DNA of 13,277 nucleotides from Thiomargarita sp. (lineage in GTDB: Bacteria > Pseudomonadota > Gammaproteobacteria > Beggiatoales > Beggiatoaceae): NCBI GenBank assembly GCA_023144675.1, contig JAGLFE010000311.1, positions 1-13,277 on the forward strand, given 5' to 3'. A program made the position numbers and the translations under genes. Below, piece by piece: positions 1-6,612 of this stretch (position 1 is its first letter; each line of letters begins with the position of its first letter). The notes beneath the pieces are model-generated. The model ran no database searches, had not been told where the DNA came from, and saw nothing but the letters and a program-made list of their open reading frames with translations.

Positions 1-25
1 TTATTTTAACTCTTTATTCGCATTA

Positions 26-1318
26 TTATTCAATAAAGTATTTTTTTTGATAGTTGGTATTATAGCCTTTAAGCTTAAAACTAATACCAAATTTCCAAGC
101 TGCCTTATTTTTTTCCCGCACGCTATCTCGACTTTGCACCACATCATAAATATTTGGATGTTCACTGAGAACTTCAATTAATTGATTAGGTTCGGGACTA
201 TATCCCTCAAGTTTAATTGTACCTTCTTGCATTTTAAAACTGGTAATCCAACTATTTTTAGGAAAAAAATTATTTAAAGCTGCTAAAACAATTACAATAT
301 CCTGCTTAGGAAATTCTTGAATAATTGCAAATTTTTCTGTCATTTGCGTAATTTCCATATTTAATTGACTAGCTTTTCTAGTTTGCTTTCTTAAATCAGT
401 TAAATGTTGTTCCAGCTCTTGTTGATTACTCTTGGCAAAATAAGCTCCACCGGCTAGAGACGCTATTAGTAACATAGCGATGAAAACTAAACTTAATTTC
501 TTGTACTTTAATTTCTTGTTATTAATATGGGCAATCATACTCGCTGGAAAAAAGGCGTAATTATTCGCCATTGGTGATACAGTAATATTTTGCCAATGTT
601 CTATATCTTTTTTATAAATTTGTTCTTTATTATCATTAAATTTGGATAAACTTTCATCCAGTTGCTGATTTAATTCAGGGAAATCACAGTCATGCTTCGA
701 TACTTGTATCCAACGTTGAATATTATTTTCTAGCGGCGACCATTCTAAACAAGTGATCATGTCATCATCTTCGTCATATACTTGACACAATTCCTTTGTA
801 TGTCCTGATAATGCCACCAAAGAACGTGGTAAAATACAAGAAAGTAATAAGCCAGCATCATTAAATGCTTGCCATAATTCCTCAGCCCGTTTAGCCGACA
901 GCCATAAAGCAAAAGTGTTTTTATTTTGACTGGATACTTGTACCGCTAATAATAATTGTTCTGTTAAGCCAGGCAATAAGTTGGGCAATTGCAAATTAAC
1001 TACGCTTTTAATATTTTGCTGATTGACTCCCACCGCTGGTAATTTCAATTTAGTCGCAATTAATTCTGAACTGGGTAATGCTAGGGCAATATTAGTTTTT
1101 TTAATATCCGCTTGGATTAATAGATTTTGAGCGGCTATTGCTAATTCTATTGCCGATAATTGATGATTAGTTGGCGTACGGGTAATTGCAACTTGATGGT
1201 CTTTGAATATTAAGTTATTCCCATATACAATCAAGCAAACATCATAGGGAATTTTTTTTAGTAGTTTTTTATGGCGGTGCAATTTTTTAACTTGTTTTAG
1301 AGTTTTAATCTTTTCCAT
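26..1318 (-). CDS. PilN/GspL-like inner-membrane assembly protein of a type IV pilus or type II secretion system
   Basis: The 430-aa protein has a long cytoplasmic part (about 1-270), one hydrophobic membrane segment (about 275-294, rich in L, I, A and V), a short periplasmic coiled-coil-like stretch (about 296-332) and a C-terminal alpha/beta domain (about 340-418) resembling the ferredoxin-like PilN/GspL fold, with a pattern of LAALNNFFP, W-I-T, I-K-L-E-G-Y-S. Proteins of this layout link a cytoplasmic actin-like platform to the periplasmic pilus or secretion alignment complex. The N-terminal part (LALPSSELIATKLKLP, about 78-94) recalls the PilM/GspL actin-like fold. The ATG is fixed by an in-frame TAA two codons upstream; no Shine-Dalgarno is visible, and a TATAAT (minus strand, 1325-1330) sits only 6 nt from the ATG. 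No pilM, pilO, gspK or gspM lies in the window, so the system is undetermined. The general family is fairly sure; the exact member is not. Confidence 0.6.
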   Translation of the reverse strand: MEKIKTLKQVKKLHRHKKLLKKIPYDVCLIVYGNNLIFKDHQVAITRTPTNHQLSAIELAIAAQNLLIQADIKKTNIALALPSSELIATKLKLPAVGVNQQNIKSVVNLQLPNLLPGLTEQLLLAVQVSSQNKNTFALWLSAKRAEELWQAFNDAGLLLSCILPRSLVALSGHTKELCQVYDEDDDMITCLEWSPLENNIQRWIQVSKHDCDFPELNQQLDESLSKFNDNKEQIYKKDIEHWQNITVSPMANNYAFFPASMIAHINNKKLKYKKLSLVFIAMLLIASLAGGAYFAKSNQQELEQHLTDLRKQTRKASQLNMEITQMTEKFAIIQEFPKQDIVIVLAALNNFFPKNSWITSFKMQEGTIKLEGYSPEPNQLIEVLSEHPNIYDVVQSRDSVREKNKAAWKFGISFKLKGYNTNYQKKYFIE

Positions 1319-1401
1319 TTTTTAATTATATAACATTGGGATAGATTAATAGAAATAATTCTAAATAAAAAAGATTTGGGTTTAATTTTAATTAATGTGG
1401 C

Positions 1402-1420
1402 TTAGGTTGGAGAAACCTAG
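1402..1420 (-). terminator. Weak hairpin between hisI and the PilN/GspL-like gene
   Basis: A 6-bp perfect stem, TAGGTT (1403-1408) with AACCTA (1414-1419), plus one G-T pair, encloses a 5-nt loop 15 nt downstream of the hisI stop. On the minus strand no U-tract follows directly, so it is at best a weak or factor-assisted terminator. The position supports the reading; the structure alone does not. Confidence 0.25.
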
Positions 1421-1434
1421 CTAAGTTTTGAGGA

Positions 1435-1821
1435 TTATTTAGAATATAAAATACTAGGATCGGTAATGACAGGTTCGACAGTTTTCCATTTATTAGTTCC
1501 TAATTGCTTAAAAAAACAATGATGCCGTCCAGTATGACAAGCAATGCCATTTATCTGTTCAACAGTTAATAAAATTACGTCATTATCGCAATCTAAACGA
1601 ATATCTTTTAGCTTTTGCACATTTCCCGATTCTTCGCCTTTAAACCATAATTTTTGGCGCGAACGAGACCAATAAACCGCTTGGTTTTTATCAACAGTTA
1701 ATTGCAAAGCTTCTTTATTCATCCAAGCAAGCATCAATACTTGATTTGTTCCAATTTCTTGAGCAATTACCGCTACTAATCCCTGTTCATTCCAAGTAAT
1801 TTCATCTAACCAATGTGTCAT
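1435..1821 (-). CDS. hisI: Phosphoribosyl-AMP cyclohydrolase (histidine biosynthesis)
   Basis: HisI is cytoplasmic and opens the adenine ring of phosphoribosyl-AMP to give ProFAR in histidine synthesis. The 128-aa length fits the single-domain form without the HisE fusion. Hallmarks visible are SRSRQKLWFKGEESGN (about 52-67), the metal-binding D-C-D-x-D (DCDND, about 77-81) and the zinc-site region ACHTGRHHCFF (about 94-104). In most homologues the last motif reads TGR-x-S-C; here the S position is H. The gene stands alone: no other his gene is in the window. The space before it holds an inverted-repeat element (1850-1937), and no convincing promoter or strong Shine-Dalgarno is seen, so its regulation cannot be read here. 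Confidence 0.93.
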   Translation of the reverse strand: MTHWLDEITWNEQGLVAVIAQEIGTNQVLMLAWMNKEALQLTVDKNQAVYWSRSRQKLWFKGEESGNVQKLKDIRLDCDNDVILLTVEQINGIACHTGRHHCFFKQLGTNKWKTVEPVITDPSILYSK

Positions 1822-1849
1822 TTTAAATGGATTCCATGTTTAAAAGTTG

Positions 1850-1937
1850 GTAGTCCTGAATAATGTAGTGATTTTTCAGATAAATTTGTTAAGTATCAAA
1901 TATTTATAAAGTTTAGAACTACTTTGTGCAGGACTAC
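1850..1937. repeat. 88-bp inverted-repeat element between rnfB and hisI
   Basis: Two 20-nt arms, 1850-1869 and 1918-1937, are inverted copies matching at about 17 of 20 positions. Each reads GTAGTCCTG, six variable bases, then GTAGT. The 48-nt spacer is AT-rich with no ORF. The outer 9 bp are perfect, as expected of terminal inverted repeats of a small non-autonomous insertion (MITE) or an IS remnant. No clear target-site duplication could be assigned. It could instead be an RNA hairpin in the rnfB-hisI transcript. Confidence 0.55.
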
Positions 1938-1949
1938 TAAAAATAGCAA

Positions 1950-2795
1950 CTAATTTATCAATCCACTATTTTTTTGCACATTAGTTGAAAATTGCTCTCC
2001 TTCCAACCATATAATTGCAGAACTAGGACAACGGTAAGTAGCTTTGGAATCAATGGAAATGCCCGCATCATAATTAATCACTGGCAAATTATTTTTCATT
2101 TGAATTAAATTAGCTGGCGCATCCATAACGCAACGTTCACAACCATCACAGGCAGTATTACACAATACTCGAGCAGCATTGCCTTCCAAAGGAATGGAAC
2201 ATTGAACAAATAATTTATGATTCAATGGAACTATTTCAAACAAATCACGAGGACAAGCTACAACACAATCACCACAGGCGGTACAATTATCAATATTTAC
2301 AACTGGCAACGCATCCCAATTCATTTTAATTACATCGAAGGTACAAGCTTGTTCACAATCGGCTAATCCTAAACATCCCCAAGCACAACCTTTTCCACCA
2401 CCCGAAACCAAAGCTGCTGCATGACAATTAGCAAAGCCTTGATATTCCGCAATTTGATGTGCTTCTTTTTTCCCACCAGCACAATGTAAACGTGCTACCC
2501 GTTTTTGCTGTTTACCAGGATCAATATTTAAAAAATCAGCTATCATATCAATCATATCAAGGCTAGCAACGGTACAACCACTTGCTTGTTGTGTGCCTTG
2601 AATAATATTTTCAGCAAAACTACGACAGCCAGGTTGTCCACAAGCACCACAATTAGTTCCAGGCAATAGTTGTTCAACTTTCTCAATACGAGGGTCTTCT
2701 TCAACTTGTAAAAAGCGATAAGCAATGGCGAGTATGCTACCGAAGAATAAACCCAATCCTGTCATAATTGCAGGCGCAATCAAAAAATTTTGCAT
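1950..2795 (-). CDS. rnfB: RnfB-like membrane-anchored multi-cluster ferredoxin
   Basis: RnfB subunits carry iron-sulfur clusters on the cytoplasmic side of the Rnf ion-translocating ferredoxin:NAD oxidoreductase. The 281-aa protein has an N-terminal membrane anchor (about 5-28), the Fe-S domain NCGACGQPGC with ligands C49, C52, C57 and C74, then a Cys-rich region C137/C141/C147/C151 (KGCAWGCLGLADCEQAC), a typical ferredoxin motif C171xxC174xxC177xxxC181P, and a further set C216xxC219xxC222. In that last set the usual fourth Cys before Pro is Ala226, while a C256-P pair near the C-terminus could complete the ligands. It is longer than the roughly 190-aa enteric RsxB and resembles the extended RnfB of anaerobes. 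No rnfA, C, D, G or E is nearby, so it may serve another electron-transfer role. AAGGAAA lies 6 nt before the ATG. Confidence 0.8.
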   Translation of the reverse strand: MQNFLIAPAIMTGLGLFFGSILAIAYRFLQVEEDPRIEKVEQLLPGTNCGACGQPGCRSFAENIIQGTQQASGCTVASLDMIDMIADFLNIDPGKQQKRVARLHCAGGKKEAHQIAEYQGFANCHAAALVSGGGKGCAWGCLGLADCEQACTFDVIKMNWDALPVVNIDNCTACGDCVVACPRDLFEIVPLNHKLFVQCSIPLEGNAARVLCNTACDGCERCVMDAPANLIQMKNNLPVINYDAGISIDSKATYRCPSSAIIWLEGEQFSTNVQKNSGLIN

Positions 2796-2801
2796 ATCAT
2801 A

Positions 2802-2808
2802 TTTCCTT
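2802..2808 (-). promoter_or_regulatory. Shine-Dalgarno site of the RnfB-like gene
   Basis: AAGGAAA on the minus strand is spaced 6 nt from the ATG at 2795. It is one of the clearest ribosome-binding sites in the window and fixes this start. It lies just outside the MITE-like element, so that element supplies the sequence where a promoter would be expected. Confidence 0.6.
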
Positions 2809-2815
2809 TTATAAT

Positions 2816-3044
2816 AAATATTTGTAATTGCTCACCCCAGGTAGTAGCATATAACTAATTGATTTAAAAAGTAAAAAAATTAGCTAAAAAATAACAAATA
2901 AAATCGAAAAAATTAAATACTAATAAAATCAACTATTTATAAAAATACGTTATTTAAAAATAGAAGGTTTTATTCATTAAAAATTACCTTTAAATTCAAT
3001 TGGTTACATATATTTAGGGGTGGGGTGAGTAATTACAAATATTT
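2816..3044. mobile_element. 229-bp palindromic MITE-like element
   Basis: The ends, 2816-2838 and 3022-3044, are inverted copies over 23 bp with one mismatch (G2830 against T3030). The similarity continues inward: 2849-2874 matches the reverse complement of 2984-3011 with a few indels, so the outer 60 bp on each side form a long imperfect palindrome. There is no ORF inside. The outermost 8 bp, AAATATTT, is its own reverse complement, so it may be the inverted-repeat tip or an 8-bp target duplication flanking 15-bp termini GTAATTGCTCACCCC. The element ends 20 bp before the rnfB ATG and lies 58 bp beyond the rpn stop. Lack of coding capacity and terminal inverted repeats fit a MITE. The transposase family that moves it is unknown. 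Confidence 0.75.
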
Positions 3045-3102
3045 TTCCTAAATTACAGTTTTTCCTTGTTCCAAAGCTCTGTTTAGAAGTGTTTAGTGTT
3101 AT

Positions 3103-4032
3103 TTATAAATTTTCAATTTCTGTTCGAGTTAGCCCAGTATATTTAATTATTTTCTCAATTGATTCACTAGCTTGTTTCATAAGTTTTGCAATTTCTATTT
3201 GTTTATTTTGTGATCCTTCAACTTTTCCCTCAACTTTTCCTTCAATTATTCCTTCAATTATTCCTTCAACTTTTCCTTCAGTTTTACCTTCTATTTTTCC
3301 ATCAGAAAATGCTGTATCTATTGAATTTTTCAAATCACGATAAACTTTTAAACTTGTTTCATATTCGCTATATTCTTTATCAGAATAATTAGCTATTTTA
3401 GCTTGTTCAAATAGATGTTTAAATACTTTGTTCTGCAATTTAGTTGGGCGACTATTAAAATTCGATAAATTTTTCAACACAAACAGCCATTTATCAAAAT
3501 GCGTTTCTAATTCGGCTTCACTTTTAGTGAATTTAGGCATTTCCAAATAAATATAAGTCAGCTTATTATAAAATATTTTTTGCGTTTGTTTGTTAAATAA
3601 TTGCACTACATGATGAAATACTTCTTTATCTTTTTTATCATCATCAAATATAAAATCTAATATCCCAATAGTGTAAATTGCTTTAAGTTTAAAATTCCAT
3701 TGATTACCTTTTTGAGCTTGTTCCTGAATTGGAAATGTTGAGTAGTAAATACTGCGGTCTTTAAAATAATTTTGCTTGGCTTTTTGCATTTCCACAATGA
3801 ACTTTTCGCCCTTCTCATTTTCACAGTAAATATCAAAAATAGCTTTTCTATCTTCTATTGCCCGCCCAAGATGTTCATTAGATAAATAGGTTAAATCTAC
3901 AATTTTACCTTGTTCTTTTCTTAATAGTTCATTTAGAAAATCTATTAAAATATCCTTATTTAACTCAGTTCCAAATAATTTCTTAAAGCCGAAGTCGGTA
4001 AACGGGTTGATGTATTTATCTTTTATTCTCAT
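3103..4032 (-). CDS. Rpn-family recombination-promoting nuclease / PD-(D/E)XK family 'transposase'
   Basis: The 309-aa protein begins with the family's typical KYINPFTDFGFKKLFG and carries the PD-(D/E)XK core: D67 in AIFDIYCENEKGEKF and E81-x-Q83 in IVEMQKAK, then RSIYYSTFPIQEQA. A helical middle follows, then a C-terminal domain with seven E-G-x-x repeats (about 245-272) and a final helical tail. Rpn proteins are Mg-dependent DNA endonucleases. In E. coli they act as antiphage toxins whose separately translated C-terminal part (RpnS) blocks the full-length toxin, and the 4-residue repeat number varies between strains. The same layout is present here. A 109-bp copy of codons 208-243 lies just upstream (4062-4170). 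Only a weak purine-rich stretch precedes the ATG. A short internal start for an RpnS-like product is plausible but not resolved. Confidence 0.88.
   Translation of the reverse strand: MRIKDKYINPFTDFGFKKLFGTELNKDILIDFLNELLRKEQGKIVDLTYLSNEHLGRAIEDRKAIFDIYCENEKGEKFIVEMQKAKQNYFKDRSIYYSTFPIQEQAQKGNQWNFKLKAIYTIGILDFIFDDDKKDKEVFHHVVQLFNKQTQKIFYNKLTYIYLEMPKFTKSEAELETHFDKWLFVLKNLSNFNSRPTKLQNKVFKHLFEQAKIANYSDKEYSEYETSLKVYRDLKNSIDTAFSDGKIEGKTEGKVEGIIEGIIEGKVEGKVEGSQNKQIEIAKLMKQASESIEKIIKYTGLTRTEIENL
3216..3299 (-). repeat. Seven 12-bp tandem repeats inside the rpn C-terminal domain
   Basis: Seven consecutive degenerate 12-mers of the form cTTCAAyTwTTC (plus strand) encode successive E-G-K-V, E-G-I-I or E-G-K-T units. 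The period is a whole number of codons, so gain or loss of units keeps the frame. Two adjacent units (3240-3251 and 3252-3263) are identical, suggesting recent expansion. In Rpn proteins such 4-residue repeats lie in the helix used by the C-terminal antitoxin part to pair. Confidence 0.9.
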
Positions 4033-4040
4033 TTCTTTTG

Positions 4041-4223
4041 CTATTTTTTAGATTTTAAATTAGAAAATGTTGTACTTATTGAATTTTTCAAATCATGATA
4101 AACTTTTAAACTTGTTTCATATTCTTGATATTCTTTATCAGAATAATTAACTATTTTAGCTTGTTCAAATATTATTTTATGGGAATGGAAACTGATACAT
4201 GAATTTAAAATACAGGCTATAAT
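4041..4223 (-). pseudogene. Remnant of a second Rpn-family gene (C-terminal fragment)
   Basis: Positions 4062-4170 match 3304-3412, inside the intact rpn, at about 101 of 109 positions without gaps, in the same orientation. The translated segment FEQAKIVNYSDKEYQEYETS aligns with Rpn residues 208-227 and the match continues to residue 243. It then stops at the point where the repeat region starts, continuing as NLKSKK and a TAG at 4041-4043, 8 nt before the rpn ATG. The frame is open back to 4223, but there is no ATG, GTG or TTG before the homologous part and nothing resembling the nuclease core. This is a truncated paralogue left by duplication, deletion or recombination between Rpn copies. 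The homologous part is 4062-4170; the outer limits are the open frame. Confidence 0.85.
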
Positions 4224-4284
4224 CTATTGATTTGCAAAGAATTTCACAATCTGTATTAAAAATAACGCAAGATGGGCATTTTGG

Positions 4285-4317
4285 ATAGTGGTAAATAAAT
4301 TTATAATTTGCCACTAT
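4285..4317 (-). terminator. Hairpin after lpxA, probable operon terminator
   Basis: ATAGTGGTAAAT (4285-4296) and ATTTGCCACTAT (4306-4317) pair over 12 bp with one G-T-type mismatch around a 9-nt loop, 18 nt downstream of the lpxA stop. It is the strongest simple hairpin near the end of the envelope cluster. On the minus strand only a short A-rich stretch follows and there is no U-tract, so it is not a classic intrinsic terminator. Confidence 0.45.
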
Positions 4318-4335
4318 TATTATGTTGGAATAGAT

Positions 4336-5130
4336 CTATCTAACGATTCCTCGTTGCGATTGTCTCAAAAAGCTAATTAATTCTTGAACTTCTGAATGTT
4401 GATCAGTTAGTTTTTGTAATTCTTCAATGGCTTGTTCAATAGTCAAATTTCTTTTATAAATAATTTTATAAGCTTGATATAATATTCTAATTTTATCACG
4501 ACTAAAACCATGCCGTTTAAGTCCTTCTTTATTAATTCCATAAGCCTCTGCTCGATTACCCCAAACAGTAACATAAGGAGGTACATCTTTAAAAATCAAC
4601 GTACTCGCCCCAGAAAAACTATGTATTCCCATCGAACAAAATTGATGTACTAAAGTAAAACCACCTAGAATAACATAATCTTCAATATGCACATGTCCAG
4701 CTAAAGATGCACCATTGGCAAAAACTGTTTGATTCCCAATATAACAATCGTGGGCAATATGACAATAGGACATAATCCAGTTATCATTTCCAATCTTAGT
4801 AACCGCACCGCCTTGTTTTGTGCCTCGATTTATAGTACAAAATTCACGAATTTCATTACGATCACCTATTTCCAAAGACGTAGATTCCGCTTGATATTTC
4901 TTATCTTGCGGGTCTTCTCCTAATGAAACAAATTGGTAAATTTTATTGTCGTAGCCAATACTAGTTGGTCCCTTAATAACAACATGAGGACCTATCCAGG
5001 TACCAGCAGCAATTTGCACATTTGGACCAATAATAGAATACGGACCGACAGAAACATTATCATCTAATTCTGCCTGTGAATCAACCAAAGCGTGGCTATC
5101 TATCAATTCGAAATATCTCTTTTCATACAC
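4336..5130 (-). CDS. lpxA: UDP-N-acetylglucosamine O-acyltransferase (first step of lipid A synthesis)
   Basis: LpxA is a cytoplasmic homotrimer that transfers a 3-hydroxyacyl chain from ACP to the 3-OH of UDP-GlcNAc. Hexapeptide repeats of a left-handed beta helix fill about residues 11-185, and the catalytic His is H127 in CHIAHDC. HQFCSMGIHSFSG, DVPPYVTVWGN and GLKRHGFSR are family marks, and the protein ends R-G-I-V-R. The longest frame starts at an ATG inside fabZ (28-nt overlap) and adds MYEKRYFE before the usual family beginning. A TTG at 5104-5106, overlapping the fabZ stop as TTGA, would start the protein at LIDSHALVD and fits homologue lengths (256 aa against 262 in E. coli); I favour it. 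At the position equivalent to E. coli G173, the acyl-length ruler, this protein has A175. Confidence 0.95.
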   Translation of the reverse strand: MYEKRYFELIDSHALVDSQAELDDNVSVGPYSIIGPNVQIAAGTWIGPHVVIKGPTSIGYDNKIYQFVSLGEDPQDKKYQAESTSLEIGDRNEIREFCTINRGTKQGGAVTKIGNDNWIMSYCHIAHDCYIGNQTVFANGASLAGHVHIEDYVILGGFTLVHQFCSMGIHSFSGASTLIFKDVPPYVTVWGNRAEAYGINKEGLKRHGFSRDKIRILYQAYKIIYKRNLTIEQAIEELQKLTDQHSEVQELISFLRQSQRGIVR

Positions 5131-5552
5131 ATTAAATCGGCACTAGCAACTAATTTTTCATCGACCTTAGTAGTTGCTGCATATTTCCAAATCCCATGGG
5201 TTCTACTTATTAATTTAACTTCAACCAATAATTGATCACCTGGCTCAACTGGTCGCTTAAAACGCGCATTATCTACCCCCACTAAATAATATAAAGATTT
5301 TGCTTCAGGTTGCATTTCTGCGGTTTTAAATGATAATATACCTGTTGCTTGCGCCATGATTTCAATAAGTAATACTCCTGGCATTACTGGACGATGTGGA
5401 AAATGTCCTTGAAAAAAAGGTTCATTATAAGTTACATTTTTTATAGCAATTAAGTATTCGTCTATTTTATAATCAAGAACCCGATCTATTAACAAAAATG
5501 GGTAGCGATGATGAAGATGTTCAAAAATTTGATGGATATCTAAATTATTCAT
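5103..5552 (-). CDS. fabZ: 3-hydroxyacyl-ACP dehydratase
   Basis: FabZ dehydrates 3-hydroxyacyl-ACP to trans-2-enoyl-ACP in fatty acid elongation and competes with LpxA and LpxD for the same 3-hydroxyacyl-ACP pool, which explains their clustering. The 149-aa hot-dog-fold protein has HRYPFLLIDRV (about 15-25), the active-site helix GHFPHRPVMPGVLLIEIMAQ with catalytic H50 and E64, and a C-terminal KLVASADLMCM strand. Its length is normal. The start lies 9 nt after the lpxD stop, and its stop overlaps the start region of lpxA, so the three are very likely translated from one message. Confidence 0.96.
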   Translation of the reverse strand: MNNLDIHQIFEHLHHRYPFLLIDRVLDYKIDEYLIAIKNVTYNEPFFQGHFPHRPVMPGVLLIEIMAQATGILSFKTAEMQPEAKSLYYLVGVDNARFKRPVEPGDQLLVEVKLISRTHGIWKYAATTKVDEKLVASADLMCMKRDISN

Positions 5553-5561
5553 ATTTACATT

Positions 5562-6587
5562 TTATATATTTTTTTCTAGCTTATTTAAACGTTTTGCCAT
5601 AGTGTCTAACTGCTTAAATCGGTGATAATTTCTATGCCAATTTTGATTTAATTCTAAGGCAGTGCCAGATGAATAAACACCTGGTTTGCGAATTGATTGT
5701 AATACAATAGAACCACCAGTAACACAGACATAATCAACTAATTCAAGATGACCAGCAATACCAACTCCGCCTCCAATCTTACAATAGCGTCCAATACGAG
5801 TACTACCCGCAATACCAACACAGCCTGCTAATGCAGTATGTTCTCCAATTTCTACATTATGTCCAATTTGAATTTGGTTATCTAATCTTGCACCGTTGCC
5901 AATGATAGTATTTTCCAAAGCACCTTTATCTATAGTGGTATTTGCTCCAATTTCTACATCATCACCAATAATTACACCACCTAATTGTGGTACTTTAATC
6001 CATTTTCCAGCATCGTTAGCATTACCAAAGCCATCAGAACCAATGACCGCTCCTGGATGCACAATAACTCTTTTTCCTAAATATGTACCAGCGCACAAGG
6101 TAACATTTGCCATTAGTTGGCTATCATCATCAATTTCAACTTCTGATTCCAATACACAACCAGCTCCAATAAATATATTTTTACCTAGTTTAACTTTAGC
6201 ATTAATCACCGCTTGCGAACCAATAGAAACGGTATTTCTATCAAAAATAGCTTGTTCGCTAACCCAAGCGGTTGGATGTATACCTGATATTCGACTAGGC
6301 GGAGGACAAAAAAATCTAGCTGCTTTGGCATAACCTAAATAAGGATTTTCCATAACTAATTGAGATACTTGACATAAATCTTGATCCTTACTAGATAAAA
6401 TTACTGCCGCCGCTTGAGTTTTAGTTAAATTTTGACGATATAAGTTATTAGAGAAAAAGCTTATTTCTTGTTTATTAGCTTCTGTTAAACTAGCAATGCC
6501 AGTAATTAATACATTGCCTTTAGCCACTCCTTCTAAATTTGCACCAATCTGAGCAGCTAAATTTGCTAAGGTGATAGATACTGGCAT
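5562..6587 (-). CDS. lpxD: UDP-3-O-(3-hydroxyacyl)glucosamine N-acyltransferase
   Basis: LpxD adds the second 3-hydroxyacyl chain, to the 2-amino group, after LpxA and LpxC have acted. The 341-aa protein has an N-terminal uridine-binding domain (about 1-100, with EISFFSNNLY), a long left-handed beta helix of hexapeptide repeats (about 105-300), the catalytic histidine H243 in QIQIGHNV, the segment GSDGFGNAND (183-192), and a C-terminal helix ending RLNKLEKNI that contributes to ACP binding in homologues. Length matches E. coli LpxD (341). It starts 25 nt after the skp stop without a strong Shine-Dalgarno, which suggests translation coupled to the preceding gene. Confidence 0.96.
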   Translation of the reverse strand: MPVSITLANLAAQIGANLEGVAKGNVLITGIASLTEANKQEISFFSNNLYRQNLTKTQAAAVILSSKDQDLCQVSQLVMENPYLGYAKAARFFCPPPSRISGIHPTAWVSEQAIFDRNTVSIGSQAVINAKVKLGKNIFIGAGCVLESEVEIDDDSQLMANVTLCAGTYLGKRVIVHPGAVIGSDGFGNANDAGKWIKVPQLGGVIIGDDVEIGANTTIDKGALENTIIGNGARLDNQIQIGHNVEIGEHTALAGCVGIAGSTRIGRYCKIGGGVGIAGHLELVDYVCVTGGSIVLQSIRKPGVYSSGTALELNQNWHRNYHRFKQLDTMAKRLNKLEKNI

Positions 6588-6612
6588 ATTCTAATAACGT
6601 AGGTAATTTATA

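Noticed and set aside
3089..3392. Two overlapping plus-strand ORFs rich in P-S-I-F and L-Q-L-F repeats
   Set aside because: They are antisense readings of the 12-bp repeats within the rpn gene; no ribosome site and low-complexity protein.
4207..4254. 7-bp inverted repeat AATACAG / CTGTATT
   Set aside because: Short arms with a long spacer in AT-rich DNA; likely chance, although it lies beside the rpn remnant.
5896..6333. 145-aa plus-strand ORF
   Set aside because: Lies wholly antisense to lpxD, whose hexapeptide repeats leave this frame open; no family features.
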